Origin: Lautropia dentalis
GTDB taxonomy: Bacteria; Pseudomonadota; Gammaproteobacteria; Burkholderiales; Burkholderiaceae_E
Direction: 5' to 3'
DNA: 64,000 nt
NCBI RefSeq assembly: GCF_003892345.1
Contig: NZ_RRUE01000002.1
Span: 1,506,619 to 1,570,618, forward strand
Shown here: piece by piece, positions 43,980 to 53,152 of the stretch
Numbering within the stretch: the first letter of the stretch is position 1
Layout of the letters: each line of letters begins with the position of its first letter
The notes under the pieces: generated by a model
Database searches by the model: none
The model's input: only the letters and a program-made list of their open reading frames with translations
What the model was told of the DNA's origin: nothing
Program-made: the position numbers and the translations under genes

Positions 43980-46307
43980 ATGACTGACAAGACCGCTTCT
44001 TCCACCTCAACCTCATCTTCCGCCAACCCTCCGCTCGGCATCGGCTTTCTGTACCGCGAACTCTGGCGCTTTGCCGCCGGGCGGCGCAGCACGCTGATGT
44101 GGGCCGTGATCCTGCTGATCGGCTCGCAGGGCTTCAAGCTGGCCGTGCCGGCGCTGGCGGGGTCGGCCATCAACACGCTGCAGGCACAGGGCATCGACGG
44201 CCTTTCGCAGGCCGGACAGATGCTGCTGCTGGTGTTTCTGGCCACGCTGGCCAGCTGGCTGATGCACGGGCCGGGGCGCATTCTGGAACGCAACGTGGCG
44301 CTGGTGGTGCGCCAGCGCGTGTCTACCGACCTGATGGAGCGGCTGTATGCGGCACCACTGGGCTGGCATGAAGCGCAGCATGGGGTGGAAACGGCGCACC
44401 GGGTGCAGCAGACCACGCGGGCGCTGTACGACTTCGCGCAGAGCCAGTTCATCTATCTGCAGAGCGTGGTGCGGCTGGTGGGGCCGGTGGTGGCGCTGTG
44501 GTTCATCTCGCCGTGGGTGGGCGGGGTGGCCGTGGTGGGCTATCTGCTGCTGGCGGCCATCATCGTGTCGTTCGACAAAATCATGATGCGGCTGGCGCGC
44601 GAGGAGAATGCGGCCGACCGCGAATACTGGGCCAGCCTCTCGGACGGGCTGGTCAACGTGCTGTCGGTACTGGCACTGCGGCTGCAGCGCGGGGTGCTGA
44701 AGCTCGTCGACACAAGGCTGGATGCGGTGTTCGCGCCGGTCAGGCGGGCCATCGTCTACAACGAGGGCAAGTGGGCCACGGTCGATCTGCTCAACTGCGT
44801 GCTGTGGATCGTGCTGCTGTCGCTGTATGTGTGGCTGTCGATGCAGGGTGTGGTGCCGGCCGGGCCGGAGGTGCAGGCGGCTGCCGATGCAGCGACGCAA
44901 GGGGCTGCAGGGGCGGCCGGGCAGGTCGCGGGGGCTGCCGGTTCCGTGGCCGGTGCCGCAGGTGCCGGCACCCAGGCGGCAGGCGTAGCGGGCCAGGCTG
45001 CGACGCAGGCCGTGGAAGGGGTGCGCATCGGCAACCTGTTCATGGTGTATGAGTATGCGCTGCAGGCGGGCAGCGTGATCACCGGTGTGGCGGCACATTT
45101 CCAGTCGCTCACGCGCCAGAAGGTCGATTACACGAGCGGTGACGAGATTCGCGCGCTGCCGCTGGCCGAGGGGGCCTCGTCGTGGGCCTATGTGTCGCAG
45201 GCTGGCGTTTCGGCCCATGCACAGGTGCAGGAAGCGCGTGCACCGCATCTGCCCGCCGACTGGCAGCAGCTTTCGCTGGAGGGCGTGGTGTTCGAGCGTC
45301 CGCCGCTGGATCCGGACAATCCGGAGTCGGCCGGCGGTTCGCTGACCGGGGTGGATCTGACCCTGCAGCGGGGCAAACGTTACGCGCTGGTCGGCCCCAG
45401 TGGCTCGGGCAAGACCACGCTGCTGCGGCTGCTGGCCGGGCTGTATGCACCGGGGGCCGGGCAGCTGCGGGTGGATGGCAGCGGTCCGCTGCCGGCACCG
45501 GGTATTGCGCCGGCCCTGCGCCACATGGCCACACTGCTGCCGCAGGATGCCGAGCTGTTCGGCGGCACACTGCGGGAGAACCTGGTGATGGCGGACGCGG
45601 GGGCTGGTGTCGCGGATCCGACGGAGCCGGGGTATGCAGGGGCACAAGACACGAACCAGCGTGCGGTGCCAAAAGGTTCGAACCAGACTGCGGCACGTTT
45701 GAACCAGACTGCGGCACCCGCCGGGCTGGAGGCGGGGCCACGGGGTGTACAGGGCATACGGGGAGCGGATGCCGCGGCGTCAGGCACACGGGGTATATCA
45801 GGGGCGGTTGCCACCGATGGTTCGCTGCTGGCCCAGGAAGCCGCACTGAACCAGCCGGCCGAGCTGCGCTACCAGCAGGCGCTGGACATCGCCCAGGCAT
45901 CGGCCTTCGTGGCGAAGATGCCCGGCGGGCTGGATGCGAAGATCACGGCGCGCGGGGGCAACCTGTCGGGCGGGCAGCGCCAGCGGGTGGCCATTGCCCG
46001 CGCGCTGGTGGCGGCCGAGGCCAGCAGCCTGCTGCTGCTGGACGAGCCCACGTCGGCACTGGACCCGTCCACCGAAGCGGCGCTGGTGGCGGACTTCTTC
46101 GAGGCGCGGCGTGATGCCACCATCATCGCGTCCATCCACCGGCCGTTGCTGCTGCCACACTTCGATGCCATCATCCTGGTGGAGGCCGGACGGGTGGTGA
46201 GCACGGGCCGGCTGGGCGAGATCCACACGAGTTCCGCGCAGCTCAACAGCTTCCTGAAGCAGGGCGAGGAGGCTGCGGCCTTGCTGAAGAGCGTGTCGGG
46301 GCATTGA
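43980..46307 (+). CDS. ABC exporter (permease-ATPase) with two low-complexity inserts
   Basis: 775 residues against about 590 for a usual half-exporter. Helices occupy residues 35-295 and 345-370. The ATPase has Walker A GPSGSGKTT, Q-loop LLPQDAELFGG, signature NLSGGQRQR, Walker B LLLLDEPTSALD and switch SIHRP. Insert 1 (about 297-343) is Ala/Gly-rich and sits in the last periplasmic loop. Insert 2 (about 537-618) sits between Q-loop and signature and contains a 21-bp repeat (AACCAGACTGCGGCA). Both would loop out of the fold. The substrate is unknown. Confidence 0.88.
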   Translation: MTDKTASSTSTSSSANPPLGIGFLYRELWRFAAGRRSTLMWAVILLIGSQGFKLAVPALAGSAINTLQAQGIDGLSQAGQMLLLVFLATLASWLMHGPGRILERNVALVVRQRVSTDLMERLYAAPLGWHEAQHGVETAHRVQQTTRALYDFAQSQFIYLQSVVRLVGPVVALWFISPWVGGVAVVGYLLLAAIIVSFDKIMMRLAREENAADREYWASLSDGLVNVLSVLALRLQRGVLKLVDTRLDAVFAPVRRAIVYNEGKWATVDLLNCVLWIVLLSLYVWLSMQGVVPAGPEVQAAADAATQGAAGAAGQVAGAAGSVAGAAGAGTQAAGVAGQAATQAVEGVRIGNLFMVYEYALQAGSVITGVAAHFQSLTRQKVDYTSGDEIRALPLAEGASSWAYVSQAGVSAHAQVQEARAPHLPADWQQLSLEGVVFERPPLDPDNPESAGGSLTGVDLTLQRGKRYALVGPSGSGKTTLLRLLAGLYAPGAGQLRVDGSGPLPAPGIAPALRHMATLLPQDAELFGGTLRENLVMADAGAGVADPTEPGYAGAQDTNQRAVPKGSNQTAARLNQTAAPAGLEAGPRGVQGIRGADAAASGTRGISGAVATDGSLLAQEAALNQPAELRYQQALDIAQASAFVAKMPGGLDAKITARGGNLSGGQRQRVAIARALVAAEASSLLLLDEPTSALDPSTEAALVADFFEARRDATIIASIHRPLLLPHFDAIILVEAGRVVSTGRLGEIHTSSAQLNSFLKQGEEAAALLKSVSGH

Positions 46308-46372
46308 GGGGGCGAAGGCATGCGGGCTCTTGCCCGGTTCGGACGCCCGTTGCTGCGGGCAGGCAGGCTGCA

Positions 46373-46930
46373 ATGTTCAAGGAAGTCAAAACAGCCCAGG
46401 TTGCTGCCTTCTTTCTGGCAAAGGCGCCCGGGCACAGAATGCCGCATCTGAAGCTCATGAAGCTGCTCTATCTGGCAGACCGGGAATCGATGCGTGAGAC
46501 GGGTTACCCCATGTCATGGGACCGGCTGGTATCCATGCCGCATGGCCCCGTCCTGTCCACCACGCTCAACCTGATCAACGGCTATGTCGAGCCGTCTCCG
46601 GGGGGATGGGAGGACTGGGTTGCCGACAAGGAAGACCACCAGGTGTCCCTGCGGCGCGAGGTCACGACAGACGATCTCGATGAGCTGTCGCCGGTTGAAA
46701 TCGATATTCTCGGGCGAGTCTGGCAGCGCTTTGGCGAGATGGGGGCGTGGGAGATCCGCAACTGGACGCATGACCATTGTGCCGAGTGGGAGGATCCCAA
46801 CGGGTCATCCCGGGTGATCCCTTACGAGAAGCTGGCCATGGCCGTTGGCTACGATGAAAAGGTTGCCCACGAAATCGCTGCCGACATTCGTGAGCAGGAA
46901 CGCCTGGACCAGCTCTTTGCAACACGCTGA
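46373..46930 (+). CDS. Panacea (DUF4065)-domain protein, antitoxin-like
   Basis: 185 residues. Panacea marks are HLKLMKLLYLADRESMRETG near residue 25 and MPHGPVLS after it. This domain forms the antitoxin of many toxin-antitoxin pairs and the SocA proteolytic adaptor of Caulobacter. No toxin-sized gene is adjacent: upstream is the ABC exporter (66 bp), downstream the copper chaperone (155 bp). It may be an orphan antitoxin or adaptor. The start at 46373 is the first ATG that begins the domain; its ribosome site is weak. Confidence 0.8.
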   Translation: MFKEVKTAQVAAFFLAKAPGHRMPHLKLMKLLYLADRESMRETGYPMSWDRLVSMPHGPVLSTTLNLINGYVEPSPGGWEDWVADKEDHQVSLRREVTTDDLDELSPVEIDILGRVWQRFGEMGAWEIRNWTHDHCAEWEDPNGSSRVIPYEKLAMAVGYDEKVAHEIAADIREQERLDQLFATR

Positions 46931-47085
46931 GCAGGGGGACAGAGGGTATAGAATGTTCGGTAGCCGCCGCCGGCACGGGCGTCTGCCTGTTGGGTGTCTG
47001 CCTGCTCCATGTGCAGCACGCGCCCCCGGTCAGGGCATGACCCGGGTCTGTGCCCGTCTTCTTCCTTCTCTTCATGGAGTGCATC

Positions 47086-47280
47086 ATGATCCAGTTCCAG
47101 CTCCCCGACATGACCTGTGGCCACTGCTCCAAAACGGTCACGAACACGGCCCAGCAGGTCGAGCCGGGTGTGCAGGTCGACATCGACCTGGAAAGGCACG
47201 TGGCCACCATTCACAGCAATGGTGACAGGGCCGCATTTGCGAAGGCACTGACGGAAGCAGGTTATCCGCCCGCCAACTGA
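47086..47280 (+). CDS. heavy-metal-associated (copper chaperone) protein
   Basis: 64 residues, the usual CopZ size. The start at 47086 is chosen for the GGAG 6 bp upstream; an ATG 12 bp earlier is possible. The MTCGHC metal-binding motif lies near residue 10, and EAGYPP ends the ferredoxin-like fold. It carries Cu(I) to a P-type ATPase or regulator, neither of which is here. Its stop overlaps the start of the PACE gene (TGATG). Confidence 0.9.
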   Translation: MIQFQLPDMTCGHCSKTVTNTAQQVEPGVQVDIDLERHVATIHSNGDRAAFAKALTEAGYPPAN

Positions 47281-47726
47281 TGCGTACCCCTGCAGATCGC
47301 GTCCGGCACCTGCTGCTGTTCGAGGTGTCGGCGCTGGCCATTCTGGTGCCCATCGGCACCATTTTTTTCGGCTTCGATCCGCTCAACATCGGGTCGTTGG
47401 GCATCACCACGGCCACCATTGCGGCCGTGTGGAATTATCTCTACAACTGGGGCTTCGACCATGCCCTCAAAAGGCTCACCGGCTCGGTGCACAAGCGCAT
47501 GCGCGTACGGGTGCTGCATGCGGTGCTGTTCGAGCTGGGGCTGGTGGTGATGCTGGTGCCGCTGATCGCCTGGTGGCTGGACATGACGCTCTGGGAAGCG
47601 CTGGTGGCCGACATCGCCATCGTGGTGTTCTACGTGGTGTTTGCCTTCGTGTACAACATCATCTATGACCGGGTGTTTCCCATTCCCGAAGGAACGAAGG
47701 GTGAGAAAACCTCCCTGGGCTCATGA
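47280..47726 (+). CDS. PACE-family efflux transporter
   Basis: 148 residues with four helices and a tandem layout of two similar halves (FEVSALAILVPIGTIFFGF and FELGLVVMLVPLIAWWLDM), each with the conserved Glu. WNYLYNWGFDHALKR and YNIIYDRVFP are the usual loops. PACE proteins export chlorhexidine and polyamines. Coupling to a copper chaperone gene is unexpected. Confidence 0.92.
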   Translation: MRTPADRVRHLLLFEVSALAILVPIGTIFFGFDPLNIGSLGITTATIAAVWNYLYNWGFDHALKRLTGSVHKRMRVRVLHAVLFELGLVVMLVPLIAWWLDMTLWEALVADIAIVVFYVVFAFVYNIIYDRVFPIPEGTKGEKTSLGS

Positions 47727-47737
47727 GGTCTGAAACC

Positions 47738-47761
47738 CGGGCGCGCGAACACGCCCGTTTT
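47738..47761. terminator. terminator between convergent PACE and DUF1501 genes
   Basis: CGGGCG-N8-CGCCCG, flanked by GAAA on one side and TTTTC on the other, so it could act in both directions. Confidence 0.65.
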
Positions 47762-47895
47762 CATGGCATTTTTATGCTGGTTTGCCCGGTTGCCTGGTTT
47801 GCCCTGTTGAACGGACAGACGGGCGCGCGGGAAGCGATGCGTCGCCGGGGCAGGGGGCTGGTACTGTATCTGCACATGCATGACGCTGGTGTCTG

Positions 47896-49353
47896 CTATG
47901 TCCGCATGAACTGCAGCGCCTTTGCGTCGAAATTGCGCAGCCCGGGCAGGGCCTCCAGCAGGCCGCTGTCCGATACGCCAAACCATCGGCCCAGCGCCGC
48001 GGCATACTGCTCCACCGAGTAGCGCGGCACCAGCCGGCCGTGGATGTCGTTGGCGCCGTTGAGATCGAACTCCGGAAATGTGCCATACAGCCGTCCGCCC
48101 TGTACGGCACCGCCGGCCACCAGGTGATGGCTGCCCCAGCCGTGGTCGGTGCCGGCGCCGTTGCTGCGCATGCTGCGGCCGAAGTCCGAGGCGGTGAAGA
48201 GCGTGACCTGGTCTTCCACGCCCAGCACCCTCATCTGCCGTGCAAAATGGGCGAGCGTCTGGTCGATCTGTGCGAGCAGCTTGTTCTGGGTGTTTTTCTG
48301 GCCACTGTGGGTGTCGAAACCGCCCAGGCTGATGAAGAACACCTGCCGCCGCACACCCAGGTTCTGCCGGCTGGCAATGATGCGCGCCACGGTGCGAAGC
48401 TGTTCGACCACCGAATTTTTATGGCCATCCAGCCGGTTCTGCGGTACGGCCAGCAGGCGCGAATCGTTTTCGTCGATCAGGGCGCTGCGCATGCGTTCCT
48501 GATACTGCAGCGTGCGTTTGTACAGTTCGCTGTAGGTCTTTTCCAGCAGGTTGCCACCGGCTGGTTCCAGATTCAGAATGTCGCGCAGCGGGGCACCGTT
48601 GTTGTCGATGCCTCCCAGCGGCATGTCGGACTGCACGAAGCCGATTTTGCCCGTCAGCGGCACGCTGTACGGGTTGATGCGCTGGCCACTGAGCCAGGCA
48701 GCGGCACTGCTGGCGGTGGAAATGGCGCTGAAGAAGGGGGCCGTGGCGTTGTAGCTGTCGGCCAGCAGGCTGGCCAGATTGCCACCCCAGCCGGCGCGGC
48801 TGCCTTCGGGCGAGAAGGTCTGCCAGGTGGCCTGCTGGTCGTTGTGCGAGAACAGCCGGTCCGGGTAGCGCTTCTGCATCCGGCGGTATTCGTCGGGCGT
48901 GATCGGCTCGATCAGCGGGCCGACGTTGGCGACGAAGGCCAGTTTTTTCTGCTCGAACAGGGCGCGGGTGTCGGTCAGCGCCGGGTGCAGGGCAAAGGTG
49001 CCGCTGTTGCCGAAGGCAGACAGGTTGTCGGGGCTGATGGGCAGCAGGCCGCCATTGACACCCGGGTCGGGCATGCCGATGCTGTCGCCACGCAGGTTGC
49101 GGTAACGTTCCCACGAACGGCCGCTGGTGGCCACCAGGGTGTTGGCCTGATCGTTGCCGCCGTACATGAACAGGCAGATCAGTGCCTTGTAGTCGTCACT
49201 GCCGGCGCTCTGGGCGGCGGCCGCACCGATGTGGGCCAGGTTGACGGCAAAGGCAGCCGGGCCGGTCAGGGCCAGCCCCAGGGCAGAACGCAGCAGGCGG
49301 CGGCGGCTGTGGTCGTGGTGGTCGCAGTCGTGGTCGTGCTGTTCGGAATTCAT
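47896..49353 (-). CDS. DUF1501 family protein, Tat-exported
   Basis: 485 residues from the ATG at 49353. The N-terminus is His/Asp-rich (HDHDCDHHDHS) and runs directly into a twin-arginine signal (SRRRLLRSALGLALTGPAAF). The body has the DUF1501 marks LICLFMYGGNDQANTLV, SLGGFDTHSGQ, and FTASDFGRSM ... DHGWGSHHLV, a sulfatase/phosphatase-like metal fold. It forms a pair with the DUF1800 gene upstream. Function is unknown; the pair is widespread in aquatic and host-associated proteobacteria. Confidence 0.9.
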   Translation of the reverse strand: MNSEQHDHDCDHHDHSRRRLLRSALGLALTGPAAFAVNLAHIGAAAAQSAGSDDYKALICLFMYGGNDQANTLVATSGRSWERYRNLRGDSIGMPDPGVNGGLLPISPDNLSAFGNSGTFALHPALTDTRALFEQKKLAFVANVGPLIEPITPDEYRRMQKRYPDRLFSHNDQQATWQTFSPEGSRAGWGGNLASLLADSYNATAPFFSAISTASSAAAWLSGQRINPYSVPLTGKIGFVQSDMPLGGIDNNGAPLRDILNLEPAGGNLLEKTYSELYKRTLQYQERMRSALIDENDSRLLAVPQNRLDGHKNSVVEQLRTVARIIASRQNLGVRRQVFFISLGGFDTHSGQKNTQNKLLAQIDQTLAHFARQMRVLGVEDQVTLFTASDFGRSMRSNGAGTDHGWGSHHLVAGGAVQGGRLYGTFPEFDLNGANDIHGRLVPRYSVEQYAAALGRWFGVSDSGLLEALPGLRNFDAKALQFMRT

Positions 49354-49400
49354 GATCGTGGCCTGGTGGTTGGAACGGCTGGAACGGTATCGATGGGGCT

Positions 49401-49428
49401 TGGGACAAACGGGTCCATGACATACGCC
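49401..49428 (+). repeat. dispersed intergenic repeat, copy 12
   Basis: TGGGACAAACGGGTCCATGA followed by CATACGCC. It lies between the DUF1501 and DUF1800 genes. Confidence 0.7.
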
Positions 49429-49513
49429 GGGGTACATCATGTCGCGGATGGGAACATGCGGGGGAACCGTGATCTCACCTGCGTCACTTTGGCGAACCGT
49501 GGTTTCATTTGCG

Positions 49514-51511
49514 TCACTTGAGCACGAGGTAATCCGTCGACAGCAGCGCCATGTACAGCGCCAGCGAGGTGCGGCGACGGTGGATGTTGCGGGTGTTCTC
49601 GTCCGTGCGGCGGTAGTTGTACTGGATGGTGTTCAGCGCGTTGCGGATGGTCTGGCGGGTATTGGTCTGCATCTGGCCGCTGAGCATCAGCACGTCGATT
49701 TCATCGATCAGCGCATCGATGTCGCCCGCCTTGTTCAGCAGCGAATCGATGTCCAGGCGAATTTCCCGTTTTTTCTCGCCACACTGGGTGTTGCCCGGAT
49801 CGGCAATCATGTTGCCCAGCCCCACCAGACAGGGTGAGGTGGCGCCGACGAAGCGGTCCAGATAATCGGCATAGCCGGCCACGCTGCTCTCGTGCAGGAT
49901 CTGCATTTCCGGGGCCACCAGTCCCGCTTTGGCAATGGGCGTGCCCGCCGGGGTGAAGCCCGGCCGGTAGAAATTGAACACCGAGGGCGAGCGCATGGCG
50001 GTCTGGTTCAGGTTGCCCGGCACTTCGGTGATGCCGAGCGGCCAGTTGCCGGTCAGCGAGGTGGCGTTGAAGGCGCGCATCAGGTGCGTGAAGCGCAGCA
50101 GCGGCTCGCGGATGCGGCCCCAGCCGGCCTGCTGGCGGGCGGTGGTGTTGCGGGCTTCGGGGTCGAGCAGCACGGCCCGGATGACGGCCTTCATGTCACC
50201 CCGCACGCCGTTGCCATTGTCGTTGAAGGCGCTTGCTACACGCTTGACATAGGCGGGCGAGGGGTTGCTGGTGACCAGTCGCTGGATCATCTGTCGCCCG
50301 AAGAAGGGGCCGACGTTGGGGTGGTTGAACAGCGTATCCAGCGCCACGGTGATGTCGCCCATGGTGCTGCTGGAGCCGGCGGCAATGGTCTTGCCCAGGA
50401 AACGTTTTTCCAGCGTGGAGTGGTACTGGTCGTAGGTGACCATCGGACGCATCTCGGCGTCCTTCAGGGCATCCAGACAGGCCGAGGTGCGGAAGAAACA
50501 GCCGTGCGAACGGGCGTTGCCACTCCAGCTCAGGCCGGTGAACACCCGTGCCAGCCCCATCACGTCATCATTGCTGTAGGTGGGAATGGGGCGGCCGTTG
50601 CCGTCCTTTTTGATGCTGCCGTCGGTGTTGAGCTGTTCGAGGCCGATGGTGAAGAGCTGCATCACCTCGCGGGCATAGTTCTCGTCCGGGGCCTGCGTGA
50701 GTTCACCGGCCGAGTTGTAGCGTTCCTTCTGGTTGCCGATGTGGGTGAGATACACGCCCATCATCGGGTGCAGGGTCACGTCCTGCAGCAGCTGGCGAAA
50801 ATTGCCGAAGGCGTTGCGGGCCAGCATGTCGTAGTAGCTGGCCACGCCCTTCGGATAATGGCTGGCATCGCCACTGGACGACACCACGAAGGTCTGGGAC
50901 AGCGAATACGCAATGCGCTGGCGCAGCTGGTCGTGCTGGGTGGTGGCGTACCACCAGGCGTCGTGGGTGTCCTGCAGCTTGCGGTCGTTGCCACGGCGTG
51001 CCTGCCAGGTGTTCATGATGTTCACCAGCGAGGTGCCGCCCTTGCCGAACTGCTGTTCGATCCAGGCATTGGCGGTGCTGCCGGTGAGGGTGGTGATGTC
51101 GCTGGGCGAGGGGCCGAAGCTGGCCTGGGCGAGGAAGCGGCTGGCTTCCCTGCGGCTGCCCAGCGTCCAGTCGGGGTAGGCGATGCCGCCGCTGGAGACG
51201 GCTTTCTGGACATCGCTGCGGTCGTTGCCGGCAGGGCTGTTGCTGGCGTCGTGGCGCGCCCAGACATCGGCCTGATGGCCACTGGCATCGGTGCTGCCGG
51301 CCGGGGTTGCGGAGGCGCTGCCCGTACCCGGGCGCAGCGGGTTCACGGCTGGCTGCGAGCCGTTCTGGCTGTCCGTCCGGGCCGCGCCCTGGGCGCCGGG
51401 GGAGGGTGCCGTGTCGCTTCCTCCACCGCCACCGCAGGCGGTCAGCAGCAGGGCCACGGCGGTGGCCAGCAGGGTCTGGCGGCAGACGGGCAGACGGGGA
51501 AGGCAGCTCAT
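49514..51511 (-). CDS. DUF1800 family lipoprotein
   Basis: 665 residues from the ATG at 51511, with GAGGAC upstream. A lipoprotein signal (LLLTACGGGGG, Cys near residue 26) is followed by an 80-residue Ser/Gly/Ala linker. The DUF1800 body comes next: RFLAQASFGPSPSDI, DENYAREVMQLFTIGL, FTGLSW, and the late FNFYRPGF motif. It precedes the DUF1501 gene (160-bp gap) and is probably exported with it. The biochemical role is unknown. Confidence 0.9.
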   Translation of the reverse strand: MSCLPRLPVCRQTLLATAVALLLTACGGGGGSDTAPSPGAQGAARTDSQNGSQPAVNPLRPGTGSASATPAGSTDASGHQADVWARHDASNSPAGNDRSDVQKAVSSGGIAYPDWTLGSRREASRFLAQASFGPSPSDITTLTGSTANAWIEQQFGKGGTSLVNIMNTWQARRGNDRKLQDTHDAWWYATTQHDQLRQRIAYSLSQTFVVSSSGDASHYPKGVASYYDMLARNAFGNFRQLLQDVTLHPMMGVYLTHIGNQKERYNSAGELTQAPDENYAREVMQLFTIGLEQLNTDGSIKKDGNGRPIPTYSNDDVMGLARVFTGLSWSGNARSHGCFFRTSACLDALKDAEMRPMVTYDQYHSTLEKRFLGKTIAAGSSSTMGDITVALDTLFNHPNVGPFFGRQMIQRLVTSNPSPAYVKRVASAFNDNGNGVRGDMKAVIRAVLLDPEARNTTARQQAGWGRIREPLLRFTHLMRAFNATSLTGNWPLGITEVPGNLNQTAMRSPSVFNFYRPGFTPAGTPIAKAGLVAPEMQILHESSVAGYADYLDRFVGATSPCLVGLGNMIADPGNTQCGEKKREIRLDIDSLLNKAGDIDALIDEIDVLMLSGQMQTNTRQTIRNALNTIQYNYRRTDENTRNIHRRRTSLALYMALLSTDYLVLK

Positions 51512-51710
51512 CACAGGGTCCTCGTTGCCGGGGAAGAAAGCCCGTGCGCAGGGAAACGAAAGGGGACGAAATGTTAGCCTAGCGTGACATTGTTGTTTTT
51601 TTGATGAGTTGATTGATGACCGGTCGTGCATGGGGGACGGAAGGTGCTGTCCTGCTTGCCGGGGCGACCAGCCTTGCCTGTACGGGGCGCCTTGTCAGTG
51701 CACTGTCGGG

Positions 51711-51745
51711 GCGGGCACGGGGACGAATGCGTCCTGATATGCTCT
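51711..51745 (+). repeat. dispersed intergenic repeat, copy 13
   Basis: GCACGGGGACGAATGCGTCC followed by TGATATGCTC. It lies in the 680-bp gene-free stretch 51512-52191, where I see only repeats and no supported gene. Confidence 0.6.
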
Positions 51746-51990
51746 GGTACGGCAGGCAGGAAGCGGCAGTTGGAGCAACAGGGGAGGGGCAGCCGGTGGA
51801 TTGGCAGGAGGGGCTGCAGGTGGTGTTGCAACAGGGCGGGGCAGCAGACAGTGCACGACAGGCGAAGCAGTGATTCGTGTCAGATGGGGCATGCAGGCAG
51901 GTATCTGACGGTCAGTGTGACACCTGGCCTGTTCCATTGTTGGTTTGTCAGAGTAAACTTGCTTGACAGTATCGACGGTTCCCGATCGTT

Positions 51991-52050
51991 GGCTGGCACA
52001 TGTCACGACCCCGTTTGTCCTCGCAGGGACAAAAGCGTTCATGCATGTCC
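51991..52050 (+). repeat. dispersed intergenic repeat, copy 14, with hairpin
   Basis: The core GGGACAAAAGCGTTCATG is preceded by CGTTTGTCC, giving a stem CGTTTGTCC / GGACAAA(A)GCG. It lies 140 bp upstream of the Sel1-repeat lipoprotein gene. Confidence 0.65.
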
Positions 52051-52191
52051 TGAATAAACCGTTTTGGGGGCTCCGTGCAGTTTGCTCGCCCAATCGTTCC
52101 GGTTTGTCCATCTGGCCGATGGCGGGGGCACGGTAGTTCCGGTAGGCTGGATTTTCCGTGTTTGGGTGTATCAGAGGAGATTCTTCCCATC

Positions 52192-52806
52192 ATGATTCCA
52201 CGTTCCGTTTCCGTTCTGGCGCTGACGGCGCTGCTGGGAGCCTGTGCCGGTATCGGCCAGAAGGACGCCATCGATTCGCAGGCGGGCAAGCCAGTGCGGG
52301 TTTGCACCGAAGAGAGGGGGTGCAACAGTGTGTCGCGTGCCGATCTGCGTAAGGAGCGGATGCCCGAGCCGCCCACGCAGGAAGAGGCACGCATTGCCTC
52401 GCTGGAGGCGAAGGCGCAGGAAGATCCGCGGGCAGCCTTCGACTTGGCGCTGCGTTTTTTCCGGGGTGATGGCATTTCGCGTGACACCTACAAAGCCATC
52501 ACTTGGATGCGCAGTGCGGCCGAACGCGGCAACACGAAGGCGCAGGTGGCCCTGGGCCGCTTCTATCTGAGCGGAGTCGAGGAAATGGGTGCCGATCCGG
52601 CCGAGGCCGAATCCTGGCTGTCTGCCGCTGCCGGCAAGGGTGATGCCGAGGCCACCAGACTGCTGGCCGAGGCCCAGAAGGCCAAGGCCGACGACATTGC
52701 CTGGCGGCGCTGGGTGGATTCCCACCGCGCGTTGTGGCTGGGCTATTGGTGGAATGCCTACCACTACTACACGTACTGGTCGGCCGGCAGCTGGCTGTAC
52801 TACTGA
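52192..52806 (+). CDS. Sel1-repeat lipoprotein
   Basis: 204 residues from the ATG at 52192, with GAGGAG upstream. The lipobox ALLGAC sets Cys near residue 19. Two to three Sel1-like repeats fill residues 75-160 (AAFDLALRFFRGDGISRDTY, AITWMRSAAERGNTKAQVAL). The C-terminus is aromatic (YWWNAYHYYTYWSAGSWLYY). It probably sits in the outer membrane facing the periplasm; its partner is unknown. The 346-bp region after it holds only a short GGCCGT/ACGGCC stem (52963-52982). Confidence 0.85.
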   Translation: MIPRSVSVLALTALLGACAGIGQKDAIDSQAGKPVRVCTEERGCNSVSRADLRKERMPEPPTQEEARIASLEAKAQEDPRAAFDLALRFFRGDGISRDTYKAITWMRSAAERGNTKAQVALGRFYLSGVEEMGADPAEAESWLSAAAGKGDAEATRLLAEAQKAKADDIAWRRWVDSHRALWLGYWWNAYHYYTYWSAGSWLYY

Positions 52807-53152
52807 GCAGCGGGTGGGATGCGCGGGAGCCGCCTGTCCGCTGGTGCATCCCACCGGTCGCAGGGCCGGATGGCTGCGACGAAAGGTCGTGGCAGGCTCC
52901 GGGGGGCGGCTCTGGATGCAGGGGCAGACAAAGCGGATTTCCGGCGGGTGACTCAGGTCACCGGCCGTCACGGAGAACGGCCATTCTTTCGTGGAAGCAG
53001 GTGCTGGAGGTGTTGGGCATGCTGGGGTGCGGCGGGAGCAACCGACGCGCGGCGCCTGCTTCCGGCGTTTCTGCCGCAGGACAGCCGTGCCGGAGGGTAC
53101 GGGTTGCCCTGCGATGCTGATGTTTTAGATTGATCTGATAAGGATTATTCCG

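Noticed and set aside
51613..51873. An 86-codon frame in the 680-bp gene-free stretch
   Set aside because: No ribosome site or recognisable motif, and it spans a copy of the dispersed repeat.
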